Source of the DNA: Kribbella voronezhensis
GTDB taxonomy: Bacteria > Actinomycetota > Actinomycetes > Propionibacteriales > Kribbellaceae
Reading direction: 5' to 3'
Assembly (NCBI RefSeq): GCF_004365175.1
Contig: NZ_SOCE01000001.1
Span: 731,154 to 795,153, forward strand
DNA length: 64,000 nt
Position numbers and translations under genes: made by a program
Shown here: one piece after another, positions 1 to 8,511 of the stretch
How positions within the stretch are numbered: position 1 is the stretch's first letter
Layout: every line of letters begins with the position of its first letter
The notes under the pieces: generated by a model
Databases searched by the model: none
What the model saw: only the letters and a program-made list of their open reading frames with translations
Told to the model about the DNA's origin: nothing

Positions 1-1874
1 TCCGCATCCGGTAGCACCGGAGCCGGCGGTGTCCGCAGATGAGCGGCGGTGGTCCAGCCATGGTTGACAGCCGAGTTGGCCAGCGCCGTCAGCCGATGCA
101 CCGCTTCGAGATAGCGTCGCATCGGTTCGGCGGAGTCTCCGGCGCGGGCGAGCTGCTCGGCGGCGTACGAACGGACCAGCGCGTGCATCTTGTAGCGCCG
201 GAACGGTTCCAGGCCGGCGAGCTCGACGAGGCCGAGGTCGACGAGCTGATCGAAGGCGGCGGCCCCGGCCGGTTCGTCGCAGTCCAGCAGCGGTGCCGCC
301 ACCCAGACGGGGAACTCGGTCACGCCGACCAGCGACAACCGTGCCAGCAGTTCCCTGGTCCGCGGCTCGGCCAGGCTGAGGCTGCGGTGCAGACTGGTCC
401 GTACTGCGAGGTCGCCGGCCACCATCGAGTCCAGCCGCGCCTCGTCGTCGGCCAGCGCGCCCGCCACCGCCGGCAACGCGTCGTCGCCGGACAGGGCCAG
501 CCGCGAACCGATGATCCGGAGCGCCAGCGGCAGACCCGCGCAGGCACCGGCCACGGTCGCGATCGCAGCCTGGTCCCGCAGCGAGCGGCCGATCAGCCTG
601 ACCAGCAGGTCGTTGCCGGTGGCATCCTCGAGCGGCAACACCTGCCGATGAGTCGCCTTCTTCAACTCTGGAAGGGATTTCCGGGACGTGACGACCGCTG
701 CGCAGCGCGGTCCGGACGGGAGCAACTGTTCAACTTTCTGGGCATCGAGCGCGTCATCGAGGACGACGAGCAACGCCCGGTCGGCGGTCCGCTCCTGGAA
801 GAGCCGGATCCGATCCGCCAGCGAGTCCGGGACGGCCGGCGGCGGAACTCCCACTGCCCGCAGCATTCGACCGAGCAGGGTCCGGGCCGGCACGGCCGCT
901 CCCCCGACGTCCTGCAGCCGGGCGAACAGCTGACCATCGGGAAAGGCCTCCGCCACGAGATGCCCGATCCGCGTCGCCGCGGCGGACTTCCCGACCCCGG
1001 CCGCACCCCACAGACAGACGACCGCGGCCTCTTCCCGCCCTCGATCGGTCAACACCCGTACGCCGTCCGCCAGCAACTCGTCCCGCCCGACCAGCAGCGA
1101 GACGTCCACCGGCAGCTCGCGCGGCGTCGTCGGATCGGCGGTCGACCTGACCGGGCCGAGCGGGTCGTCGCGAAGGATCGTCAGGTGCAGCCGCCGCAGC
1201 GCCGGGGCCGGATCCAGTCCGTACTGATCGGCCAGCCGCTCCGCCAGGTCGGCGTACGCGGTCAGTGCTTCCTGTTTGCGTCCGGTCCGGTACAACGCGG
1301 TCATCCAGGCGATCACGAGCCGCTCGCGCAGTGGATCGGCCGCGACCAGGCGCGCCAGCTCGGGCACCAACTGCTCGTACTTGCCGGCGGCGAGATCCGC
1401 GTCGATCCGGTCTTCCAAGGCGGTTGTGCGTTCCTCCTCGATCCCGGCACACAACCGCGCCCGGATCGGCTCCGAAGTCACCTCCCCCAGCGGCTCGCCC
1501 CGCCAGAGCCCGAGCGCCTCGGCGAGCGCGGCGGACCGCAGTACAGGATCCTTCAGAGCCCGCGCTCGGGCGGTCTGCTGCCGGAACCGCCCGAGATCGA
1601 CGGCCTCCGGCGCCACCCGTACGGCGTATCCGGAGCGGCTGCCCTCGATCGGCACACCCGCCTTGCGCAACCGCGAAACGTACACCTGCAAGGCACTTCG
1701 CGCCCGCGCCGGCGGATCCTGCGGCCACAACAGATCGACCAGCTCGTCCACCGGCAGCACTTCATTTGCCCTCAGCAACAACACCGCGAGCAGCAGCCGC
1801 TCCTGCCGCCGCGGCAACCCCACCGGCCGGCCACCGTCCCGGACTTCGACTGCCCCCAGCAAACGAAACTCCAT
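1..1874 (-). CDS. BTAD-family (SARP/AfsR-like) transcriptional regulator with NB-ARC domain, 3' end outside window
   Basis: Seen: an open frame from an ATG at 1874 with no stop to the left edge, about 624 residues. The order is an OmpR-type winged helix (about 1-95), a bacterial transcriptional activation domain (about 95-240) and an NB-ARC ATPase with a good P-loop GAAGVGKS (290-297) and the Walker B-like stretch LLVVLDDALD. Family knowledge: such proteins activate secondary-metabolism or developmental genes, and the ATPase part gates activity. The C-terminal sensor part is cut off by the window edge. The Shine-Dalgarno is weak. It lies downstream of, and on the same strand as, a peptide-importer operon, separated from it by a strong hairpin. 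The target genes cannot be read from the sequence. Confidence 0.9.
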   Translation of the reverse strand, partial: MEFRLLGAVEVRDGGRPVGLPRRQERLLLAVLLLRANEVLPVDELVDLLWPQDPPARARSALQVYVSRLRKAGVPIEGSRSGYAVRVAPEAVDLGRFRQQTARARALKDPVLRSAALAEALGLWRGEPLGEVTSEPIRARLCAGIEEERTTALEDRIDADLAAGKYEQLVPELARLVAADPLRERLVIAWMTALYRTGRKQEALTAYADLAERLADQYGLDPAPALRRLHLTILRDDPLGPVRSTADPTTPRELPVDVSLLVGRDELLADGVRVLTDRGREEAAVVCLWGAAGVGKSAAATRIGHLVAEAFPDGQLFARLQDVGGAAVPARTLLGRMLRAVGVPPPAVPDSLADRIRLFQERTADRALLVVLDDALDAQKVEQLLPSGPRCAAVVTSRKSLPELKKATHRQVLPLEDATGNDLLVRLIGRSLRDQAAIATVAGACAGLPLALRIIGSRLALSGDDALPAVAGALADDEARLDSMVAGDLAVRTSLHRSLSLAEPRTRELLARLSLVGVTEFPVWVAAPLLDCDEPAGAAAFDQLVDLGLVELAGLEPFRRYKMHALVRSYAAEQLARAGDSAEPMRRYLEAVHRLTALANSAVNHGWTTAAHLRTPPAPVLPDA

Positions 1875-1913
1875 CCCCGAACCTTAACCAGTCCAGCGGA
1901 CCGCCGGGACGGA

Positions 1914-1950
1914 CGAGAGCCGCCCGGCCAGGTGGTCGGGGCGGCTCTCG
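1914..1950 (-). terminator. 12-bp perfect stem-loop after the peptide-importer operon
   Basis: Arms 1914-1925 and 1939-1950 are perfectly complementary, with a 13-base loop. It sits 11 bases past the stop of the last transporter gene and 40 bases before the start of the next regulator gene. There is no U-tract, so it is a GC-rich terminator-like structure rather than a textbook Rho-independent terminator. Confidence 0.65.
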
Positions 1951-1960
1951 GACAGCTGGA

Positions 1961-3022
1961 TCAGGCCGTGGCGGCGGTCAGGTCGACCTTGGGCTCGGCG
2001 AAGTGGCAGGCGGCCGCGTGGCCGGGGCCGGACTTGGCCTGGGCGACCAGCGGCGGTTCCTGGGTGGCGCAGATGTCCTCGGCCTTCCAGCAACGGGTCC
2101 GGAACCGGCAACCGCTCGGCGGGTCGATCGGCGACGGTACGTCGCCGACCAGGCGGATCCGTTCCTTCGGCGGGACGCCGCGGATCGTGCCGAGGTCAGG
2201 AGCCGCCGACAGCAGCGCCTGGGTGTACGGGTGCTGCGGGGCGCCGTAGATCTCGTCCCGCGTTCCCTGCTCGACGATCTTGCCCAGGTACATCACCGCG
2301 ACCCGGTCACAGAAGTGCCGGACCACACCGAGGTCGTGCGCGATGAAGACGAAGGCGATGCCCAGATCGCGGCGCAGGTCCTCCATCAGGTTCATCACCT
2401 GGGCCTGGATCGACACGTCGAGCGCGGACACCGGCTCGTCGGCGATGATCACCTCGGGCTCCACCGCGAGCGCCCGGGCGATCCCGATCCGCTGCCGCTG
2501 GCCACCGGAGAACTCGTTCGGGTACCGGTTGTGGTGCTCGGGGTTCAGGCCGACCCGTTCGAGCAGTTCCTGGACCCGCTCCAGTTCCTTGCCGCGCTTC
2601 ACCAGGTTGTGCACGCGCAACGGCGTACTGATGATGTTCGACACGGTCTGCCGCGGGTTCAGCGAGCTGTACGGGTCCTGGAAGACGATCTGGAGCTGGC
2701 GGCGGAACGGCCGCAGGTCCTTCTCCTTCATCTGGGCGATGTCGGTGCCCTTGAAGATGATCTGGCCCGCGGTCGGCGTCAGCAGCCGGGTGATCATCCG
2801 GCCCGTCGTCGACTTCCCACAGCCGGACTCGCCGACCAGCCCGAGGCTCTCGCCGGCCTTCAGGTCGAAGTTGACCCCGTCGACGGCCTGGACCAGTTTC
2901 TTGGCTCGGCCGAGGCCGGCGGCCTCCTTGATCGGGAAGTGCATCTTCAGGTCGCGGACCTGCAGCAACGCAGGCTCCGTGCCGCCGGTGGTCGCATCCA
3001 CGGGGCGCACTGTCTTGCTCAT
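1961..3022 (-). CDS. Di/oligopeptide ABC transporter ATP-binding protein (DppF/OppF type)
   Basis: One of the two cytoplasmic ATPases that power peptide uptake through the permease pair encoded upstream. Seen: 353 residues, Walker A GESGCGKST, Q-loop region QIVFQDPYSSLNPR, signature SGGQRQRIGIARAL, Walker B VIIADEPVSALD, and the C-terminal oligo_HPY extension whose cysteine cluster (CRFRTRCWKAEDIC and a later C) binds an iron-sulfur cluster in characterised DppD/OppF proteins. The ATG at 3022 is preceded by GGAGAG and lies 8 bases after the previous stop; a longer upstream reading would run into that gene. It is the last gene of the operon. Substrate class (peptide rather than nickel or other) is inferred from family resemblance. 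Confidence 0.93.
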   Translation of the reverse strand: MSKTVRPVDATTGGTEPALLQVRDLKMHFPIKEAAGLGRAKKLVQAVDGVNFDLKAGESLGLVGESGCGKSTTGRMITRLLTPTAGQIIFKGTDIAQMKEKDLRPFRRQLQIVFQDPYSSLNPRQTVSNIISTPLRVHNLVKRGKELERVQELLERVGLNPEHHNRYPNEFSGGQRQRIGIARALAVEPEVIIADEPVSALDVSIQAQVMNLMEDLRRDLGIAFVFIAHDLGVVRHFCDRVAVMYLGKIVEQGTRDEIYGAPQHPYTQALLSAAPDLGTIRGVPPKERIRLVGDVPSPIDPPSGCRFRTRCWKAEDICATQEPPLVAQAKSGPGHAAACHFAEPKVDLTAATA

Positions 3023-3030
3023 GTCTCTCC

Positions 3031-4221
3031 TCAGCCCAGTCTCGGTGCGACCTCGGCCTCGTAGATCGAGGCCTTGTCGTGCAGGTGGCAACGGGATGTG
3101 TGTGCGCCAGCGCCGTCGACCGGCAGCAGTTCCGGCAGGTCGGTGATGCAGCGCTCGCCCTTCACCCGGTCCTTGTACGGACAGCGCGGGTTGAAGGAGC
3201 AACCACTGGGCAGGGCCAGCAGGCTCGGCGGCAGGCCCTTGATCGGGCGCAGTCGCTCGGAGGCGGCCGACACGGTCGGGATCGACTCCAGCAGACCCCA
3301 CGTGTACGGCATCCGCGGCCGGGCCAGCACGTCCTCGGCCGTGCCGTACTCGACACAGCGGCCGGCGTACATGACCAGGACGTCGTCGGCCATCTCGGCC
3401 ACCACACCCAGGTCGTGGGTGATCAGCACGATCGCCGAGCCGAACTCCTTCTGCAGGTTGTTCAGCAGATCGAGGATCTGTGCCTGCACGGTGACGTCCA
3501 GCGCGGTGGTCGGCTCGTCGGCGATCACCAGCTTCGGGTCGTTGACCAGACCCATCGCGATCATCGCGCGCTGCCGCATACCACCGGAGAACTCGTGCGG
3601 GTACTGCTTGAACCGGCGGATCGGGTTCGGGATGCCGACCAGGTCGAGCATCTCCAGGGCGCGCTTCTTCGCGACGTCCTTCGACACCTTGTGGTGCACC
3701 CGGTAGGCCTCGGAGATCTGGTTGCCGACCGTGTACAGCGGGTGCAGCGACGACTGCGGGTCCTGGAAGACCATCGCGACCGCGTCACCGCGGATCTTCA
3801 TCAGTTCGCTCTCCGGCAGACCGACGATCTCGTCGCCGCCCAGCCGGATCGAACCGGTGATCCGGGTCCGCTTACGGTCGTGCAGGCCCATCACGGCCAT
3901 ACTCGACACCGACTTGCCCGACCCGGACTCGCCCACGATCGCCAGCGTCCGGCCGAGCGGAACGGCATAGCTCAGCCCGTTCACCGCGCTGACCACGCCG
4001 TCGGCGGTCGGGAACTTGACGGTCAGGTCCTCGACCACCAGGTACGGCGTCTCGCCGCTCGGGGTCAGCGCCGTCGAGCGGCGCTCGCGGGTCGCGATGG
4101 AGGGGTTGCGGGCGTCCCGCGCCACCTCGCCGTCGCTGGGTACGGTGCCGACCATGGTGTCCTGGCCAACCTTTCTGTCCTGGACGGCCTTGCGTCCCTC
4201 TTCGTTGGCAGGTGTCGTCAC
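3031..4221 (-). CDS. Di/oligopeptide ABC transporter ATP-binding protein (DppD/OppD type)
   Basis: Partner ATPase of the DppF-type protein. Seen: 396 residues with Walker A GESGSGKS, Q-loop VFQDPQSSLHP, signature SGGMRQRAMIAMGL, Walker B LVIADEPTTALD and the oligo_HPY tail with cysteines (SGCSFNPRCPYKD and later RC). There is a roughly 60-residue N-terminal extension before the ABC domain, longer than usual. The GTG start at 4221 overlaps the preceding permease stop as GTGA, so translation is probably coupled; an internal ATG at residue 23 (MVGTVPSD) is an alternative start. Confidence 0.93.
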   Translation of the reverse strand: MTTPANEEGRKAVQDRKVGQDTMVGTVPSDGEVARDARNPSIATRERRSTALTPSGETPYLVVEDLTVKFPTADGVVSAVNGLSYAVPLGRTLAIVGESGSGKSVSSMAVMGLHDRKRTRITGSIRLGGDEIVGLPESELMKIRGDAVAMVFQDPQSSLHPLYTVGNQISEAYRVHHKVSKDVAKKRALEMLDLVGIPNPIRRFKQYPHEFSGGMRQRAMIAMGLVNDPKLVIADEPTTALDVTVQAQILDLLNNLQKEFGSAIVLITHDLGVVAEMADDVLVMYAGRCVEYGTAEDVLARPRMPYTWGLLESIPTVSAASERLRPIKGLPPSLLALPSGCSFNPRCPYKDRVKGERCITDLPELLPVDGAGAHTSRCHLHDKASIYEAEVAPRLG

Positions 4222-5210
4222 GCGAGCCTCACCCGCGGGTCGATCAGGCTGTAGGCGATGTCGACGATGAAGTTCATCATCACCAGGAAGACCGAGGCGA
4301 CCAGCACCGTGCCCATGATCACCGGCAGGTCGTAGTTGTTCAGACTGTCGATCACCAGGTTACCCAGTCCGGGCAGATCGAAGATCTTCTCGGTGAAAAT
4401 GGCACCGGCGAGACTGCCGGCGATGTCGAGGCCGAAGATCGTGACGACCGGGATCAGGCCCGAGCGCAGGGCGTGCTTGTAGGTGACCCTCCGATCCGAC
4501 AGGCCCTTGGCGCGCGCCGTACGGATGAAGTCCTCGCTCAGCGTCTCCACCATCGAGCCGCGGGAGAACCGGGCGTACTGCGTGCAGTTGTAGATCCCGA
4601 GGACCAGCCACGGGGTGAGCAGACCGGCCACCCACTTGCCGGGATTCTCCGTCAGTGGCGTGTACCCACTGCGCGGCAGGATCGGATAGAGGATGGTGAG
4701 GTAGAGCGAGATCATCAGGGCCACGATGTAGTACGGGATCGAGCTCAGTACCAAGGTGCTGGTCATCAGCGCCCGGTCGCCCATGGTCCCGCGTCTCTTC
4801 GCGGCCATCGAGCCGACGAAGACACCGATCGTGAGGACGAGGACCGCGTACCCGGCCACCAGCGAGACCGTCACCGGCAGCCTGGTCTTCAGGGTCTCGT
4901 ACACCGGCCGGTCGTTCTTGAAGGAGAAGCCGAGGCACGGCGCCGGGCACTTCTGCTTCACGCCGGCCGTCTCGAAGGTGCGGCCGGCGAAGATGCCCGC
5001 CGTGTACTCCGCGAACTGCTGGACCTTCGGGCGGTCCAGATGCAGGTTGCGCTTGATCTCGTTGTACCGCTGCTGGGTGCAGTTGCGGTCGCCACAGATC
5101 GCCGCCGCCGGATCGGTGGGGGCGACGAAGAACAACGTGAAGGTCGCGATCAGCGTGACCAGCACGACACTCAGCGCGCTGACCAGGCGGCGCGCCACGA
5201 AATAGAGCAC
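4218..5210 (-). CDS. Di/oligopeptide ABC transporter permease (DppB/OppB type)
   Basis: Membrane half-channel of the peptide importer. Seen: 330 residues, N-terminal helix (about 8-30), a long extracytoplasmic segment (about 31-110) containing four cysteines, then five further hydrophobic helices. The cytoplasmic EAA loop reads EDFIRTARAKGLSDRRVTYKHA, as expected for docking to the ATPases. It starts with ATG and follows the binding-protein gene after a 94-base gap containing a strong hairpin. The first periplasmic loop with paired cysteines is longer than in typical DppB proteins and may form disulfides. Confidence 0.93.
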   Translation of the reverse strand: MLYFVARRLVSALSVVLVTLIATFTLFFVAPTDPAAAICGDRNCTQQRYNEIKRNLHLDRPKVQQFAEYTAGIFAGRTFETAGVKQKCPAPCLGFSFKNDRPVYETLKTRLPVTVSLVAGYAVLVLTIGVFVGSMAAKRRGTMGDRALMTSTLVLSSIPYYIVALMISLYLTILYPILPRSGYTPLTENPGKWVAGLLTPWLVLGIYNCTQYARFSRGSMVETLSEDFIRTARAKGLSDRRVTYKHALRSGLIPVVTIFGLDIAGSLAGAIFTEKIFDLPGLGNLVIDSLNNYDLPVIMGTVLVASVFLVMMNFIVDIAYSLIDPRVRLA

Positions 5211-5232
5211 GGGGCTTTCTCCTCACCGATGA

Positions 5233-5267
5233 GGGTGGTGACCGGACCGAGGGCCCGGTCACCACCC
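5233..5267 (-). other. 13-bp stem-loop between binding-protein and permease genes
   Basis: Arms 5233-5245 and 5255-5267 are perfectly complementary with a 9-base loop. In transcript direction it lies 38 bases after the binding-protein stop and ahead of the DppB-type start, with no U-tract. Such intercistronic hairpins often protect the upstream message or cause partial termination, giving more binding protein than membrane components. That role is inferred. Confidence 0.6.
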
Positions 5268-5304
5268 CTTCATTCAGAGCCGAACTTGTTGCTCAGGCGT
5301 TCGG

Positions 5305-7062
5305 TCAGGGCTGCTTGACGTAGATCGAGGTGAACTCGGGCATACCCTGCGTCACGTCGTTGATCACGTGGCCGAGGTTCTTCCCGATCGGGAAGTCCGA
5401 GGCGCTGTAGTACAACGGAATGGCCGGAAGGTACTTCTCGAGGATCATCTTGTCGATCTTGCCCCACTCCTTCAGCTGGGCGTTCGGGTCGAGCGCGGTG
5501 ACGCGGTCGATCTCGGCGTCCAGCGTCTTGTCCTGGAGCTGACCGATGCTGTTGCCCAGGGCAATCGCGTCGGACTTGAACAGCACCGGGAACCAGCTGG
5601 TGCCGCTCGGCCAGTCGGAGCACCAGCCGGCCGGGGTCTTGCCGATGTTGACCGGAGCGTTCTGGTCACCGGTGTAGGTGCGGATCTTGGCCTTGGCGAC
5701 ACCGATGCCCTTGTACTTGAACCCGGCCGCCTCGAAGACCTGCTTGCGCAGCTGGAAGACCTGCGTCGAGATCTTGTCGTCGATCGAGTAGTACTGGCTG
5801 AGCTCGAAGCCCGACTTGCCGAGCGCCTGCAGCTTCGCCTTGACGTCCGCGGCGACCGCGGGGTCCTGGGCGCCCTTGCCGGTGCCGTTCAGGCCCGGCA
5901 GTTCGTACTTCTCGAAGCCGGGAACGGCCCGCGGCAGAATCGTCGAGGCAGGCGGCGAGTCGTTGGAGTTCAGACCCGCGACCTTGCGCCACGCGTCGTA
6001 CGGGTAGGCCGCGGCGACCAGCTTGCGGACCTCCAGCGGGATCTTCCGGGTGTCCATCGGGAGCGTGATGGTGCACGGTCCGTCACCCTTGACCAACTGG
6101 CTCTGGTCCTTGACCTCAGGCAGCAGCGAGGTGTCGAGGTTGCTGTAGCTCAGCGCGTTGGCGTCCGGACCGTTGCTGGCCAGCACCTGACGCTGGGCCT
6201 TGATCAGGTCCTGGCTGAACTTGAAGTTGTAGCCGTCGACGTACTGGTGCCGCACCGGGTCGGTGTTCGGGTCCCAGTTCGGGTTCTTCACCAGGTTGAG
6301 CGAGGTGCCGGCGTTGTAGGACTGGACCATGTACGGACCGGTCGCCAGCGGCTTCTGCTCGTAGTTCTTCTGGGTGTCCTTGGCCTTCGGGATCGGCGTG
6401 AACAGCGGGAACGCCGCGTAGAACGGAAGGTCGTCGAACTTCTTGGCGAGGTGGATGACCAGGGTGTTCTGGTCCGGCGTCTCGACACCGGAGTAGTTGT
6501 CACCACCGGCGGCGTACGGGCCCTTGTACTTCTCGCCGTCCTTGAAGAACTGGATCTGGTACGTGGGTCCCGAGTCGTAGAGCTCGTGCGCGAAGGAGCG
6601 CTTGATCGAGTACGCGTAGTCCTCGGCCTTGACCGGGGAGCCGTCGCTGTACTTGATGCCCTGCTTCAGCTTGAACGTCCAGGTCAGGCCGTCGGCCGAC
6701 TTCGTGCCCAGGTCCTCGGCGAGGTCCGGCACCAGGACAGGCTTACCGGTCTTCTCGTCCAGCTTGTACTGGGTCAGGGCCCGGTAGAACAGCTTGCCGA
6801 TCTGGTTTCCGTCGACGTAGTAGATGTTCGTCGGGTCGAACGTGTCCGGCGTGACGTCGGACAGGATCGTGACGGTGCCGCCCTTCTTGGCACCATCGAT
6901 CTCTGCCGCCGGCCCCTTGGCAGTCGGGTCGGTCGCCTTCTCCTGGGTGGTGCCCTCTTGGACCTTGCCACCACCAGAGTTGTTGTTCGACGACGGGCTG
7001 CCGCAGGCAACCGCGGCCAGCATGACCGTTGCCGCCACCGCGGTGATCCGTTTCCACTGCAT
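5305..7062 (-). CDS. Peptide ABC transporter substrate-binding lipoprotein (SBP family 5)
   Basis: Extracytoplasmic receptor that captures peptides for the importer. Seen: 585 residues beginning with a lipoprotein signal peptide with lipobox LAAVAC, giving a mature N-terminal cysteine, then a Ser/Asn/Gly-rich tether and a full SBP_bac_5 fold: GTVTILSDVTPDTFDP at the start, the LTWTFKLKQGIKYSDGSPV signature, and the C-terminal AIPLYYS segment. The ATG at 7062 has AGGAGAAAC just upstream; a longer reading would overlap the preceding permease and spoil the signal peptide. The gene is second in its operon, between the two permease genes. Confidence 0.94.
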   Translation of the reverse strand: MQWKRITAVAATVMLAAVACGSPSSNNNSGGGKVQEGTTQEKATDPTAKGPAAEIDGAKKGGTVTILSDVTPDTFDPTNIYYVDGNQIGKLFYRALTQYKLDEKTGKPVLVPDLAEDLGTKSADGLTWTFKLKQGIKYSDGSPVKAEDYAYSIKRSFAHELYDSGPTYQIQFFKDGEKYKGPYAAGGDNYSGVETPDQNTLVIHLAKKFDDLPFYAAFPLFTPIPKAKDTQKNYEQKPLATGPYMVQSYNAGTSLNLVKNPNWDPNTDPVRHQYVDGYNFKFSQDLIKAQRQVLASNGPDANALSYSNLDTSLLPEVKDQSQLVKGDGPCTITLPMDTRKIPLEVRKLVAAAYPYDAWRKVAGLNSNDSPPASTILPRAVPGFEKYELPGLNGTGKGAQDPAVAADVKAKLQALGKSGFELSQYYSIDDKISTQVFQLRKQVFEAAGFKYKGIGVAKAKIRTYTGDQNAPVNIGKTPAGWCSDWPSGTSWFPVLFKSDAIALGNSIGQLQDKTLDAEIDRVTALDPNAQLKEWGKIDKMILEKYLPAIPLYYSASDFPIGKNLGHVINDVTQGMPEFTSIYVKQP

Positions 7063-7103
7063 TGTCGTGTTTCTCCTTTTCTGCCGCTGGGGCAATCGCC
7101 GTA

Positions 7104-8186
7104 CTACCGGCGAGTCTTGGGGTCGAAGGCGTCGCGGACGGCGTCGCCGAGAAGGGCCATCGACAGCACCAGAGCGGTGATGCCGACCACCGGGAGCCAC
7201 AAGAAGATCGGGTCCGCTTTGAACCAGTTCGTGGCAACCGCGATGGTCTGGCCCCAGGACGGAACCGGTTCGACCAGACCGACTCCGAGGAAGGAAAGAC
7301 CTGCTTCCGCCGTCACATAGGCGGGCAGCGAGAGCGAGGCCGAGATGACGATCGGCGCCACCAGGTTGGGCAGCAGTTCCTTGAACAGGACCTGCCGGGT
7401 GGGCACCCCGATCGCCTTGGCAGCAAGCACGAACTCCCGTTCCCGCAGCGAGAGCACCTCACCGCGGATGATCCGGGCCAGACCGGCCCAGCCGAAGAAC
7501 GAGAGGACGAAGATCAAGACGTAGAACCGGGTCGAGGCCTGTTCTTCCGGCGTCAGGTTGAACGACCCGCCGCGCATCGACTCCACGATCGGCACCAGCG
7601 CGATCGCGAAGAGCAGGTAGGGCAGGCTCAGGACGAAGTCGATGATCCAGGAGATGATCCGGTCGGTCCAGCCGCCGAGGAAGCCGGCCAGCAGGCCCGC
7701 GACCACACCGACGGCGGTGCCGAACAAGGTCGCCGAGAAGGCGACGATCAGCGACGGACGCGCGCCGTAGACCCAGCGGGCGAAGTTGTCCCGGCCGGTC
7801 TTCGGCTCGACGCCCAGCCAGTGCTGCGAGTTCGGGCCGGTGGTCGGGAAGCCGAACTCGTCCACCAGGTCGGTGTGGAACGCGTTGAAGGTCTGCCCCT
7901 CGAGCTTGGCCAGCAACGGCGCGAAGACCGCCACCAGGATGAAGAGCACGATGATGCCCACGCACACCATGGCCAGCTTGTCCTTGCGGAGCCGGTCCAT
8001 TGCGATCCGGGTCGGAGACTTGCCGTGCGCGACCGTCGCCGCACGGACCGGCTCAGCCGACGCCGGGTGGTCCTCGACACCTACGGTCGAGTCAGGTGAC
8101 CCAATACTCATTCGCGCTCCGTCAGCTCTGTCAGCCAGATTCAGGTGTTCTTGATCCGGCAGCGGTCTGTAGATCGTGCCGGCCAT
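7104..8186 (-). CDS. Di/oligopeptide ABC transporter permease (DppC/OppC type)
   Basis: Second membrane half-channel. Seen: about 360 residues, a hydrophilic 70-residue N-terminal tail, a first helix (VGIIVLFILVAVFAPLL), an extracytoplasmic loop ending in the family motif HWLGVEPKTGRDNFARWVYG, then five helices and an EAA loop REFVLAAKAIGVPTRQVLFKEL. Start is uncertain: the ATG at 8186 has GGAAG upstream, and an in-frame ATG at 8111 has GGAG at good spacing and gives 335 residues. A TTG at 8213 looks less likely. This is the first gene of the operon, unusual because the binding protein normally comes first. Confidence 0.9.
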   Translation of the reverse strand: MAGTIYRPLPDQEHLNLADRADGARMSIGSPDSTVGVEDHPASAEPVRAATVAHGKSPTRIAMDRLRKDKLAMVCVGIIVLFILVAVFAPLLAKLEGQTFNAFHTDLVDEFGFPTTGPNSQHWLGVEPKTGRDNFARWVYGARPSLIVAFSATLFGTAVGVVAGLLAGFLGGWTDRIISWIIDFVLSLPYLLFAIALVPIVESMRGGSFNLTPEEQASTRFYVLIFVLSFFGWAGLARIIRGEVLSLREREFVLAAKAIGVPTRQVLFKELLPNLVAPIVISASLSLPAYVTAEAGLSFLGVGLVEPVPSWGQTIAVATNWFKADPIFLWLPVVGITALVLSMALLGDAVRDAFDPKTRR

Positions 8187-8511
8187 TTGGTCTTCCGAGC
8201 GGGCCCGAGTCAAATCCCCTTGACACGGCGATTCCCCCTCAACCGCGCGCTAGCCTGCCTGACACTGTGACACCAAACCAGCGGTGCCCGGCACCAGTGC
8301 ACAAATCGTTACCGGAACGGGTACCGGACCGGAACATTTGTCTCCGATCGTCACGGTGAGCGACCAATACTTCGCGAAAAGCATCGGCACAGCACCGTCA
8401 GTGGCAATTTTGTGCCATATTGTCACGCAGGGTGTTGAATCTACAACCATCAGGTATATCGAGCCGCCGACGTCTCGCAATCCCGAATCGGGCCCGCTTC
8501 GTCCCGGTCGA
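8187..8511. promoter_or_regulatory. 325-base gene-free control region upstream of the peptide-importer operon
   Basis: No credible coding sequence. It is visibly richer in A/T than its surroundings (around 8330-8470). It must hold the operon promoter, reading leftwards, and the 3' end of the regulator transcript. On the minus strand a weak candidate is TTGGTG followed about 18 bases later by TAGCGC. The word TGTCA occurs three times on the minus strand (about 8221-8275) and ACCGGAAC occurs twice around 8312-8336. None of these is strong enough to name a regulator. Confidence 0.4.

Noticed and set aside
39..3064. Two very long plus-strand open frames (736 and 599 codons) opposite the left-edge regulator and the transporter ATPases.
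   Set aside because: They are antisense shadows caused by G/C-ending codons; translations are Arg/Pro/Gln-rich without domains, while the minus strand encodes complete known proteins.
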